Notes under the pieces: model-generated | What the model was told of the DNA's origin: nothing | Databases searched by the model: none | What the model saw: only the letters and a program-made list of their open reading frames with translations | Position numbers and translations under genes: made by a program | DNA from: Betaproteobacteria bacterium | GTDB lineage: Bacteria > Pseudomonadota > Gammaproteobacteria > Burkholderiales > Thiobacillaceae | DNA length: 64,000 bases | Assembly (NCBI GenBank): GCA_016873935.1 | Contig: VGVT01000011.1 | Location: 1 to 64,000, forward strand | Direction: 5' to 3' | In this document: positions 56,364-64,000 of the stretch, piece after piece | Numbering within the stretch: the first letter of the stretch is position 1 | How the letters are laid out: each line of letters opens with the position of its first letter

Positions 56364-57397
56364 GGTTCCCGCCGTTCGCCTCGCGCGCCCACCTCGAAGA
56401 TCTCTTCAACACCGGCCTGCGGGCCATGCTGGACGCCCATGACGAACTCGGCACGCACATTCTCGTGCTGGCCAACGCCGTACAGGACGCTGCGCTCTGG
56501 CACGACCTGCGTGTTGCCCTCGAGGAGAGCCACACGCGTCATGCCGAGCGCGCCGGCGCGGCGCTGCGAAATGGCCGCGCGCCGACGGCGGCGGCGGACG
56601 ACGTGACGGTGTTCCTGAAACTGATGGCCATCGGCTTCAGTCATCTCGCCCCCGTCGAATCGCGCCGCGTGCCGGCCGACCCCATGCAAGCCCTGCCGGA
56701 CTGGGAGCTCCAGTTCAATCCGCTGCGCGCCCTGCGGCCCGAGCGCATGAGCCGCGAACGCGTCGAGGGCATCGCACGGCCCTTCGACGCGCGCGGCTTC
56801 CACTTCAACAAGCCCTTCCTGGACCAGGAAGTGTTGTGGCGCGGCGAACTGGCGGGCAAGCCCGCCCGGCTGCTGTACAACAAGTTTCCCTTCGCGCCGC
56901 TGCACGGCCTGCTGGTGCCGGAACCTGAACTGGAACGGCCGCAACTCCTCACGCCGGAAATGCACGACTGGGCCTGGTGTGTCGCCGGCGCGGCGGCTAA
57001 CGCGATAGCGGGCTTCGGCCTGGCCTACAACAGCTACGGCGCCTTCGCCTCGGTCAATCACCTGCATTTCCAGAGTTTCGTGCGCGACGCGCCGCTGCCC
57101 GCGCAAGCCGGCGCGACGGCCTATCCGCTGGCCGCGCAGCGGCACCGGGACACGCGCGAGGCCTGGTTTCATCTGGATGCGCTGCACCGCGCCGGCACCG
57201 CCTACAACCTGATCTACGACGGCGACGGCCTGCTGCTGATCCCGCGCGCGCGCCAGGGCGAGGTCGTCCTCGAGGCCTGGAGCGGCGGCTTCGGCTGGAG
57301 CGAGATGGCCGGCGTCTTCGCGGTCACCTGCCGCGACGACTTCGCCACGCTGGACGGCCCCACCCTGCGCGCCGCCCTCGCCCGGTGGGCGGTTTGA
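56360..57397 (+). CDS. HIT-like nucleotide phosphorylase/transferase
   Basis: 345 aa, no signal or membrane segment. SVNHLHFQSF matches the HIT-superfamily active site (His-x-His-x-Gln) as in Ap4A phosphorylase and GDP-hexose phosphorylases; PARLLYNKFPFAPLHGLLVP fits the same superfamily. It should cleave or transfer nucleotidyl groups; substrate unknown. ATG 56360 overlaps the stop of the phosphatase-glycohydrolase fusion, so the two products are made together, suggesting a joint nucleotide or ADP-ribose pathway. Confidence 0.75.
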   Translation: MRFPPFASRAHLEDLFNTGLRAMLDAHDELGTHILVLANAVQDAALWHDLRVALEESHTRHAERAGAALRNGRAPTAAADDVTVFLKLMAIGFSHLAPVESRRVPADPMQALPDWELQFNPLRALRPERMSRERVEGIARPFDARGFHFNKPFLDQEVLWRGELAGKPARLLYNKFPFAPLHGLLVPEPELERPQLLTPEMHDWAWCVAGAAANAIAGFGLAYNSYGAFASVNHLHFQSFVRDAPLPAQAGATAYPLAAQRHRDTREAWFHLDALHRAGTAYNLIYDGDGLLLIPRARQGEVVLEAWSGGFGWSEMAGVFAVTCRDDFATLDGPTLRAALARWAV

Positions 57398-57439
57398 GGC
57401 TTTATTCCACGCCCGCCGCGTGGCATTGTTGACGCCACC

Positions 57440-60400
57440 ATGACACCCCGCGTCATCAAGCTCCTGCGCCGCGCCTACCACTACGCTTTCTATGTCGTTG
57501 GCGGTGCCGTCTTCGTGGTGTGCGTGGTCGCCCTGGCCCTGCGCTTCTGGATCCTGCCGAACATTTCCGCCTACGAGGGCCTGCTGGAAGAAGCGGCCAG
57601 CACCGCGGTGGGCCAGCCCGTCGACGTGGGCGCCCTGGAAGCCGACTGGCACGGCCTCAATCCGCGCGTGGTGCTGCGCGACGTGCGCATCCAGCCACCC
57701 ACCGGCGCGCCGCTACTGTTGCCGCGCGTGGAGGCGGTGGGCTCCTGGCTGTCGCTGGCCTTGTTCGATCTGCGCCTGTCGCACCTGCTCATTGAGCAGC
57801 CGCAAGTCGCGGTGCGCCGCGACGCGGACGGCCTCATCACCCTGGCCGGCATTCCGCTGAATACCGCCGGGGAGCCCAGCCCCTTCCCGGACTGGCTGCT
57901 GCGCCAGCCGCGCATCCTGGTCAAGGATGCCGAGCTCACCTGGCTGGACGAGAAACTGGAGGCGCCGCAACTGAGGTTCTCGCAGGTCCGGCTGCTGCTG
58001 GAAAACCGTTTCGGTCGCCATCGCTTCGGCGGCGTCGCCCTGCCCGACATCAATGCCGCCGGCCGCCTCGAACTGCGCGGCGACTTCCGCGGCCGCGGCG
58101 TGCAGGACCTCGCCTCCTGGAACGGCGAGGCCTATGCCCGCGTCGACGACGCCCGTCTGGACCAGTGGGGCCGTTGGGTACCCTGGGCGCAGGGCTCGGT
58201 GAAGGGCGGCGTCGGCAGCCTGCGATTCTGGCTGGACGTGAAGAACGGGGAGGCCTCCGGCCTGCTCGGCGACGCCCGCCTGGAAAAGGTGGTGCTCAAT
58301 CTGCACCCCGATCTGCCGGACATGGTCTTCGACAGCCTGGGCGGACGCATCGGCTGGTCGCGCGACCGCGACAGCCAGAGTTATTTCGTGGAGAAGTTGC
58401 GCTTCCAGCGCGCCGGCATTACCCAGAGCGAGCCCGCCTCGCTCCGGGTGAGCCTGGCGCCCGACGGCAAGGGTGGTTACCGCCGCGTCGGCGCCACCGC
58501 CAGCAACCTGCGCCTGGAAACCGTCACCGCCCTCGCCGGCGCCCTGCCCCTGCCGCGCCAGGGCCGCGACCTGCTCGACACCCTGAAGCCGCGCGGTCTG
58601 GTGGAAAGCGGCGAGGGACACTGGGAAAGCGACGGCCGTTACAGCCTGAAGCTGCGCCTGCGCGAGGCCGGCGCCCAGGCCTACGGCAATCTGCCCGGAA
58701 TCTCCGGCCTGTCCGCCCGCGTCCAGGCCAACCAGGACGAGGGCCGCGTCGAACTGGCCAGCCCCGGTCTGCACCTGGACTGGCCCCGGGTGTTCCGCCA
58801 TGCCCTCGCCTTCAGCCACCTGGACGCCCGCGCCGACTGGCGCACCGGAAAGGATGGCCTACGCCTGGATTTCGACGTCGAGCGCATTGCCAACGCGGAC
58901 CTGGAGGGCAGCGCGCAAGGCCGCATCGAGCTGCCCCGCACCGGCTTCGCGCGGGTCGACCTCGGCGCCCACCTCAGCCATGGCCAGGCCACCGCGGTGT
59001 ACCGCTATCTGCCCCACGCGGTGGGCGAGGACGCCTACGCCTGGCTGCGCGACAGCCTGCTGGGCGGCCATTCCGACGATGTCCGCCTGACCCTGCGCGG
59101 CGATCTGCAGCGCTTCCCCTTCGACCAGGGCGGCGGCACCTTCAACATCGCCATCAACATGGTGAACGGCGTGCTCAGGTACGCGCCGGATTGGCCGCTG
59201 ATCCGCGACATCAACGGCCTTCTGCGCTTCCACGACAAGGCCATGACCCTGGAGGCGAACTCCGGCGGCATCCTGGCCACCCGCATCGGCGCGGTGAAGG
59301 TGGTGATTCCCGACCTGGTGTATACCTGGGACGAGGTCGTGCTGGTGGACGGACTGGTCCAGGGCGACACCCAGTCCTTCCTGGATTTCATCCGGCAGTC
59401 GCCGGTACATGCCCACACCGATGGCTTCACCGCGCCGTTCAAGGCGCAGGGACGGGGTGAGCTGTCCCTGCGCCTGCGCCTGCCGGTGCGCAGACTGGAA
59501 GCCACCACCGTAAGCGGCAGCTTCAACATGCGGGAAAATCGGCTGGAACCCGGCGGCGGCCTGCCGCTCATCGAGGCGATCACCGGCTCCGTGCGATTCA
59601 CCGACAAGGACTTGCAGGCCAAGGACGTGCGCGTCCAGGTCGCGGGCATGCCGGCCATGGTCGACCTCAGCGGTGGCGGCGCACCGGACCAGCCGGGCGG
59701 GGTGCGCATCGTCGCTCGCGGACGCGTCGGCGCCGACCTGCTCAAACCCGAAATACCGGATGCACTGGCCAAGCGGCTGAGCGGCGCCACCGACTGGCGA
59801 GCGGATATCGGCCTGAATGCCGCCGGCCGCATGGAACTCGCCGTCAGCTCAGATCTGAGCGGTCTGCGCATCAACCTGCCCGCGCCACTGGGCAAGAATG
59901 CCGCCGACGTCATCCCCCTGCGTGTAACCCGGCGGCCCGAGGACGGCAACCGCTCCAGCCTGCATGTCCGCTATGGCGAACAGGTGGCGGTGCGCGCCGA
60001 ACTGGAGCGCGACGCGCCCACGAAGATGCAGGTGCGGCTGGGCCCCGGCGATGCGCCGGCGCCTACCGACCCGGGCATGTGGATCAGCGGCAACCTGCGC
60101 TTCATCGACCTGGATGCCTGGCTCGGCCTGCGGCTGCACGAAGGCGCCGAGCGGCAGGGCGGCGAGGCCCTTCCGTTGCGGGGCGCCCAGGTCACCTTCA
60201 ACGAGGCGCGCGTGATCGGCCGCCGCCTGCATGACACCAGCGTGCGCCTGCGTCCCGCCGGAAACGGCTGGCAGGTGAACCTGGCAGGCCGCGAGGTGGT
60301 GGGCGAAGTCATCACCGTGCCGGAAGACGGCAAGACCCGCGTGCTGGCGAATTTCAAGCGCCTTGCCCTACCCGACGCGGAACCCGGTGCCACCCCGGTC

Positions 60401-61261
60401 CCCGGCGAGCACTCCGACGCCTCGCTCGGCGCCCTCGATCTGCTGGTCGGCAAGCTCACCTGGAAAGGACATGAGCTGTCCGACTTGCGCCTGCGCATGG
60501 CGCCCGCGCGTGGCGGCTACCAGGTGGAGCACTTCCAGGTGGCGATGCCGGATAGCCGTCTGGAAGGGAAGGGGGTGCTGGCCGAGCATCCACGCCAGAT
60601 CACGCGCATGGACCTGAAACTGGACAGCGGCAGCCTCGGCAAGATGCTCGGCAACCTGGGCAAGCCGGGCCTGGTCAAGGACGGCCCCATGCAGGTCAGC
60701 GGCCAGCTCGGCTGGACCGGAGGCCTGGAGGACTTCAGCCTGGCCTCGCTGTTCGGCGACCTCGACGTGAAAGTCCGCCAGGGCCAGTTCCTCAAGGCCG
60801 ATCCCGGCGTCGCCAAGCTGCTCGGCATCCTCAGCCTGCAGGCCCTGCCCCGGCGCATCGCCCTGGATTTCCGCGACATCTTCACCGAGGGCTTCGCCTT
60901 CCAGGACATCACCGGCAACATCCATCTCGAGCGCGGCTCGGCCTACACCAATGACCTGCGCATGAACGGCGCCGCCGCGCGTGTGTCGATGAGCGGCGTC
61001 ATCGACCTGCAGCGGGAAAGCCAGAACCTGCGCGTCAGCGTGCAACCCCGGCTGGACGACTCCCTGGCGGTGGCCGGGGCTCTGCTCGGCGGCCCGGTCG
61101 TGGGCCTGGGCACCCTCATCGCCGGCAAGGTGCTGAAGGATCCGGTGGGCCAGGCCACCACCTTTGAATACTCCGTCACCGGCGGCTGGGCGGAGCCGAA
61201 CGTGAGCAAGCTCACACGCCGCAAGGCGGAGGGCGCCGGCGACAAACCCCCTGCACCCTGA
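57440..61261 (+). CDS. yhdP: YhdP family AsmA-like protein (TIGR02099)
   Basis: 1273 aa, usual length. N-terminal membrane anchor (about 17-37, AVFVVCVVALALRFWILPNI), then a very long beta-rich periplasmic region and a C-terminal AsmA-like end (QALPRRIALDFRDIFTEGFA; GGPVVGLGTLIAGKVLKDPV). In E. coli YhdP, with TamB and YdbH, moves phospholipids to the outer membrane. The order yhdP-nitrilase-tldD is conserved. Confidence 0.95.
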   Translation: MTPRVIKLLRRAYHYAFYVVGGAVFVVCVVALALRFWILPNISAYEGLLEEAASTAVGQPVDVGALEADWHGLNPRVVLRDVRIQPPTGAPLLLPRVEAVGSWLSLALFDLRLSHLLIEQPQVAVRRDADGLITLAGIPLNTAGEPSPFPDWLLRQPRILVKDAELTWLDEKLEAPQLRFSQVRLLLENRFGRHRFGGVALPDINAAGRLELRGDFRGRGVQDLASWNGEAYARVDDARLDQWGRWVPWAQGSVKGGVGSLRFWLDVKNGEASGLLGDARLEKVVLNLHPDLPDMVFDSLGGRIGWSRDRDSQSYFVEKLRFQRAGITQSEPASLRVSLAPDGKGGYRRVGATASNLRLETVTALAGALPLPRQGRDLLDTLKPRGLVESGEGHWESDGRYSLKLRLREAGAQAYGNLPGISGLSARVQANQDEGRVELASPGLHLDWPRVFRHALAFSHLDARADWRTGKDGLRLDFDVERIANADLEGSAQGRIELPRTGFARVDLGAHLSHGQATAVYRYLPHAVGEDAYAWLRDSLLGGHSDDVRLTLRGDLQRFPFDQGGGTFNIAINMVNGVLRYAPDWPLIRDINGLLRFHDKAMTLEANSGGILATRIGAVKVVIPDLVYTWDEVVLVDGLVQGDTQSFLDFIRQSPVHAHTDGFTAPFKAQGRGELSLRLRLPVRRLEATTVSGSFNMRENRLEPGGGLPLIEAITGSVRFTDKDLQAKDVRVQVAGMPAMVDLSGGGAPDQPGGVRIVARGRVGADLLKPEIPDALAKRLSGATDWRADIGLNAAGRMELAVSSDLSGLRINLPAPLGKNAADVIPLRVTRRPEDGNRSSLHVRYGEQVAVRAELERDAPTKMQVRLGPGDAPAPTDPGMWISGNLRFIDLDAWLGLRLHEGAERQGGEALPLRGAQVTFNEARVIGRRLHDTSVRLRPAGNGWQVNLAGREVVGEVITVPEDGKTRVLANFKRLALPDAEPGATPVPGEHSDASLGALDLLVGKLTWKGHELSDLRLRMAPARGGYQVEHFQVAMPDSRLEGKGVLAEHPRQITRMDLKLDSGSLGKMLGNLGKPGLVKDGPMQVSGQLGWTGGLEDFSLASLFGDLDVKVRQGQFLKADPGVAKLLGILSLQALPRRIALDFRDIFTEGFAFQDITGNIHLERGSAYTNDLRMNGAAARVSMSGVIDLQRESQNLRVSVQPRLDDSLAVAGALLGGPVVGLGTLIAGKVLKDPVGQATTFEYSVTGGWAEPNVSKLTRRKAEGAGDKPPAP

Positions 61262-61338
61262 TTTAGAGCCGCGCGCTATTGCGGTGGCATGAAATCCTTG
61301 TGTACCCTCGAACACGCTCAATCCAGCCGGAGCCCTCC

Positions 61339-62256
61339 GTGACCCGCGCCAATTCCGCCAGCTTCGCGAAAACCAAATCCCGCGCCACCCCCAAATCCAC
61401 CCCCGATGGCGGCGGCATCGTGCGCGTAGCCGCCGTGCAGATGGCTTCCGGCCCGAATGTCGCCGCCAATCTGGCGGAGGCGGAACGGCTCATCGAGATG
61501 GCCGTGGCGGCCGGCGCCAAGCTGGTGGCCCTGCCGGAGTTCTTCGCCATCATGGGCATGAAGGACACCGACAAGGTCAACGTGCGGGAAATCGAGGGCA
61601 AGGGCCCGATCCAGAAATTCCTCGCCGCCCAGTCCAAGAAACACGGCATCTGGCTGGTGGGCGGTTCGGTGCCGCTGGCCTGCGACAACCCGAAGAAGGT
61701 GCGCAACGCCTGCCTGGTCTTCGACGACAAGGGCAAGCTGGTGGCGCGCTACGACAAGATCCACCTGTTCGGCCTGGACCTGGGCAACGAGCACTACAAG
61801 GAACAGACCACCATCGAAGCCGGCGACCGCGTGGTGGTGGTGGAGACCCCCTTCGGCCGCCTGGGCCTGTCGGTCTGCTACGACCTGCGCTTTCCCGAGC
61901 TCTACCGGGCCATGGGCAACGTGGACCTCATCGTGGTGCCGGCCGCCTTCACCGCCACCACCGGCAAGGCCCACTTCGAGACCCTGATCCGCGCCCGGGC
62001 CATCGAGAATCTGGCCTACGTCATCGCCCCGGCCCAGGGCGGCTATCACATCTCCGGCCGGGAGACGCACGGCGACTCCATGATCGTCGACCCCTGGGGC
62101 AACATCCTCGACCGCCTGCCGCGCGGCTCCGGCGTGGTGGTGGCCGGCGTCAACCGGGCCTACCAGGAAAGCCTGCGCAAGAGCCTGCCCGCCCTGAAAC
62201 ACCGCACCCTGGACTGCGCCGCCGGAACGCCGGTGGATGTGATCAAGGCGGGGTAA
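61339..62256 (+). CDS. nitrilase-superfamily amidase (Nit1-like, deaminated glutathione amidase type)
   Basis: 305 aa. Catalytic triad in order: Glu in KLVALPEFFAIMG, Lys in ARYDKIHLFGLD, Cys in LGLSVCYDLRFPELYRAMG. Probably repairs deaminated glutathione or a related metabolite. Start GTG 61339 (GGAG upstream); a later GTG at 61420 matches the usual family N-terminus more closely. Lies between yhdP and tldD. Confidence 0.92.
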   Translation: MTRANSASFAKTKSRATPKSTPDGGGIVRVAAVQMASGPNVAANLAEAERLIEMAVAAGAKLVALPEFFAIMGMKDTDKVNVREIEGKGPIQKFLAAQSKKHGIWLVGGSVPLACDNPKKVRNACLVFDDKGKLVARYDKIHLFGLDLGNEHYKEQTTIEAGDRVVVVETPFGRLGLSVCYDLRFPELYRAMGNVDLIVVPAAFTATTGKAHFETLIRARAIENLAYVIAPAQGGYHISGRETHGDSMIVDPWGNILDRLPRGSGVVVAGVNRAYQESLRKSLPALKHRTLDCAAGTPVDVIKAG

Positions 62257-62275
62257 AGGGTAAAGGGTAAAGGGT
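62251..62275 (+). repeat. GGGTAAA heptamer array (3 copies)
   Basis: Three copies plus a partial one, beginning inside the stop region of the amidase gene. One substitution from the inverse of the CCCTTCA unit that follows, so the intergenic space is flanked by related inverted heptamers. Confidence 0.85.
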
Positions 62276-62315
62276 CCGCGCCTGCGGCGCTCAAGGGGGA
62301 AGGGTTAAAGGCCCG

Positions 62316-62392
62316 CCCTTCACCCTTCACCCTTCACCCTTCACCCTTCACCCTTCACCCTTCACCCTTCACCCTTCACCCTTCACCCTTCA
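62316..62392 (+). repeat. CCCTTCA heptamer array, 11 perfect copies, abutting the tldD start
   Basis: 77 nt made of exactly eleven CCCTTCA units; the next base is the A of the tldD ATG (62393). No ribosome-binding site can therefore precede tldD in the usual place. The same unit precedes diaA. Confidence 0.97.
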
Positions 62393-63835
62393 ATGACCTC
62401 CGCCCAAGCCTTCTCCGCCGCCGACACCACCCTGCTCGCCCCCAACGAGGTGGATGCCACCCAGCTCGACGGCATCTTCGGCCAGCTCGCCGCGCATCAG
62501 GTGGACGACGCCGACCTCTACTTCCAGTACACCCGTTCCGAGGCCTGGAGCCTGGAAGAGGGCCAGGTGAAATCCGGCAGCTTCAACATCGACCAGGGCG
62601 TCGGCGTGCGCGCCGTGGTGGGTGACAAGACCGCCTTCGCCTATTCCGACGACATCCGCCTGCCGGCCATCCGGGAGGCCGCGAACACCGTCCGCGCCAT
62701 CGCCGCCGCCGGCCAATCGGCCACCGCGCGGGTAGCGAGCCGCACGGAAGGCCGCGGCCTCTACGCCCCCATCGACCCCCTGGCCAGCCTCAGCGAAGCC
62801 GACAAGGTCAGCCTGCTGCACCGGCTGGAGGACTACGCCCGCAAAGCCGACAGCCGGGTCTCCCAGGTCATCGCCAGCCTGGCGGGGGAATACGAGGTGG
62901 TGTTCATCACCCGACTGGACGGTCGCAGCGCCGCCGACGTGCGGCCCCTGGTGCGGGTTTCGCTGCAAGTCATCGTCGAGCAGGACGGCCGCCGGGAGCA
63001 GGGCAGCGCCGGCGGTGGCGGCCGCTTCGACTACGCGTATTTCAGCGACGCCCGCCTCAAGGAATATGCCCAACTGGCGGTGGACCAGGCCCTCACCAAC
63101 CTCAACGCCCAGCCCGCCCCGGCCGGCACCATGACCGTGGTGCTCGGCTCCGGCTGGCCGGGCATCCTGCTGCACGAAGCCATCGGCCACGGTCTGGAGG
63201 GCGACTTCAACCGCAAGGGCTCCTCCGCCTTCTCCGGCCGCATCGGCGAACGGGTCGCTGCCGACGGCGTCACCGTGGTGGACGACGGCACCCTGCCCGA
63301 CCGGCGCGGCTCCCTCAACGTGGACGACGAGGGCACCCCCAGCCAGAACACCGTGCTCATCGAGAACGGCATCCTGCGCGGCTACATGCAGGATTCCATG
63401 AACGCCCGCCTGATGGGCATGGCCCCCACCGGCAACGCCCGCCGCGAATCCTTCGCCCACCTGCCCATGCCGCGCATGACCAACACCTACATGCTGGCCG
63501 GCGACAAGGACCCCGCCGAGATCATCGCCTCGGTGAAGAAGGGCCTCTACGCCGTCAACTTCGGTGGCGGCCAGGTGGACATCACCAGCGGCAAGTTCGT
63601 CTTCTCCGCCGCCGAGGCCTACATGATCGAGGACGGCAGGATCACCTACCCGGTGAAAGGCGCCACCCTCATCGGCAACGGCCCCGACGTGCTCACCCGC
63701 GTCTCCATGATCGGCAACGACATGAAACTGGACCCGGGCGTGGGCACCTGCGGCAAGGAAGGCCAGAGCGTGCCCGTGGGCGTGGGCCAGCCCACCCTGA
63801 AGATCGACGGCCTGACCGTGGGCGGCACCCACTGA
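62393..63835 (+). CDS. tldD: metalloprotease TldD
   Basis: 480 aa, catalytic subunit of the TldD/TldE protease (microcin B17 maturation, CcdA turnover in E. coli). Zinc motif [14 protein letters not shown] (HExxxH) and [20 protein letters not shown] are diagnostic; the C-terminus [17 protein letters not shown] is conserved. Translation begins directly after an 11-copy heptamer array without a ribosome site, which is unusual. pmbA/tldE is not in the window. Confidence 0.96.
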   Translation: MTSAQAFSAADTTLLAPNEVDATQLDGIFGQLAAHQVDDADLYFQYTRSEAWSLEEGQVKSGSFNIDQGVGVRAVVGDKTAFAYSDDIRLPAIREAANTVRAIAAAGQSATARVASRTEGRGLYAPIDPLASLSEADKVSLLHRLEDYARKADSRVSQVIASLAGEYEVVFITRLDGRSAADVRPLVRVSLQVIVEQDGRREQGSAGGGGRFDYAYFSDARLKEYAQLAVDQALTNLNAQPAPAGTMTVVLGSGWPGILLHEAIGHGLEGDFNRKGSSAFSGRIGERVAADGVTVVDDGTLPDRRGSLNVDDEGTPSQNTVLIENGILRGYMQDSMNARLMGMAPTGNARRESFAHLPMPRMTNTYMLAGDKDPAEIIASVKKGLYAVNFGGGQVDITSGKFVFSAAEAYMIEDGRITYPVKGATLIGNGPDVLTRVSMIGNDMKLDPGVGTCGKEGQSVPVGVGQPTLKIDGLTVGGTH

Positions 63836-63863
63836 ACCACCGAGCCAGGGAAAAGGAAAACCC

Positions 63864-64000
63864 ATGATCGGCTTCCTCATCAAGCTCGCCGTGGTGCTGG
63901 TCGTCGGCGTGCTCGCCTACAACTACTTCTTCGGCAGCGACGAGGAGAAGGCCCAGTCCGCCCGAACCTTCGGCCAGATGAAGGACGTGGCCGTCTCCGT
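63864..64000 (+). CDS. start of a membrane-anchored protein (partial, runs off the window)
   Basis: 45 codons from ATG 63864, with AAAAGGA upstream. One N-terminal membrane helix (MIGFLIKLAVVLVVGVLAY) followed by NYFFGSDEEKAQSARTFGQM. Too little to name a family. Confidence 0.7.
   Translation, partial: MIGFLIKLAVVLVVGVLAYNYFFGSDEEKAQSARTFGQMKDVAVS

Noticed and set aside
62316-62392. CRISPR-like array
   Set aside because: The units are contiguous 7-mers with no spacers and no cas genes nearby; it is a simple tandem repeat.

Overview
The window is chromosomal DNA of a high-GC betaproteobacterium. The class is suggested by gene order (uvrC-pgsA-tRNA-Gly-tRNA-Cys; hemL-thiE-thiD facing rubredoxin and a pilGHIJL array; nagZ-acpS; rsmI opposite yraN-diaA-dolP) and by a DUF2863-type gene. 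A sulfur-oxidising lifestyle is hinted at, not proven, by a DsrS-like protein, three rhodanese-type proteins and a secreted low-complexity protein. Almost everything is vertically conserved core genome. No insertion sequence, prophage or CRISPR array was seen; the only mobile-element trace is a tyrosine-recombinase fragment near 40.1 kb.

Layout. 0-9 kb: exopolysaccharide locus of the PEP-CTERM/exosortase (XrtA) type. It has an export lipoprotein, chain-length determinant, tyrosine autokinase, outer-membrane barrel, ATPase and wecB on the minus strand, and an epimerase end, a glutaredoxin-like protein and an asparagine-synthase-like protein on the plus strand. The two halves meet near 2.84 kb, where a deacetylase-like gene and wecB are both cut short. 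9-12.7 kb: two small unknown genes, mlaA, greB, a NarL-type regulator and uppP. 12.7-23 kb: type IV pilus chemosensory operon (pilG, H, I, J, L), with pilL split by a frameshift at a run of eight G, preceded by a PhnD-like/rhodanese fusion and rubredoxin. 23-27 kb: thiD, thiE, hemL, dsrS-like. 27-31.7 kb: yraN, diaA and dolP, followed by a periplasmic rhodanese, a DUF302-like protein and a Met/Gln/Pro/Gly-rich secreted protein. 31.7-34.4 kb: rsmI, pyrC and an extradiol dioxygenase.

34.4-40.2 kb: a DUF1631 gene whose leader carries a near-consensus sigma-28 (FliA) promoter followed by a GEMM-I cyclic-di-GMP riboswitch, then tRNA-Cys, tRNA-Gly, pgsA and uvrC. This is the most interesting regulatory unit in the window: a flagellar-class promoter and a c-di-GMP sensor in series ahead of a protein with a PilZ-like tail. 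40-45.3 kb: secreted hydrolase-like and TlpA-like proteins, a tautomerase, a UdgB-like uracil-DNA glycosylase, DUF2863, nagZ and acpS. 45.7-51 kb: AI-2E-family permease, Ca2+-type P-ATPase, methyltransferase and rhodanese. 51-64 kb: metH, a phosphatase-ADP-ribosylglycohydrolase fusion, a HIT-like phosphorylase, yhdP, a nitrilase-family amidase, tldD and the start of one more gene. A CCCTTCA heptamer array sits directly in front of the start codons of both tldD (11 copies) and diaA (3 copies).
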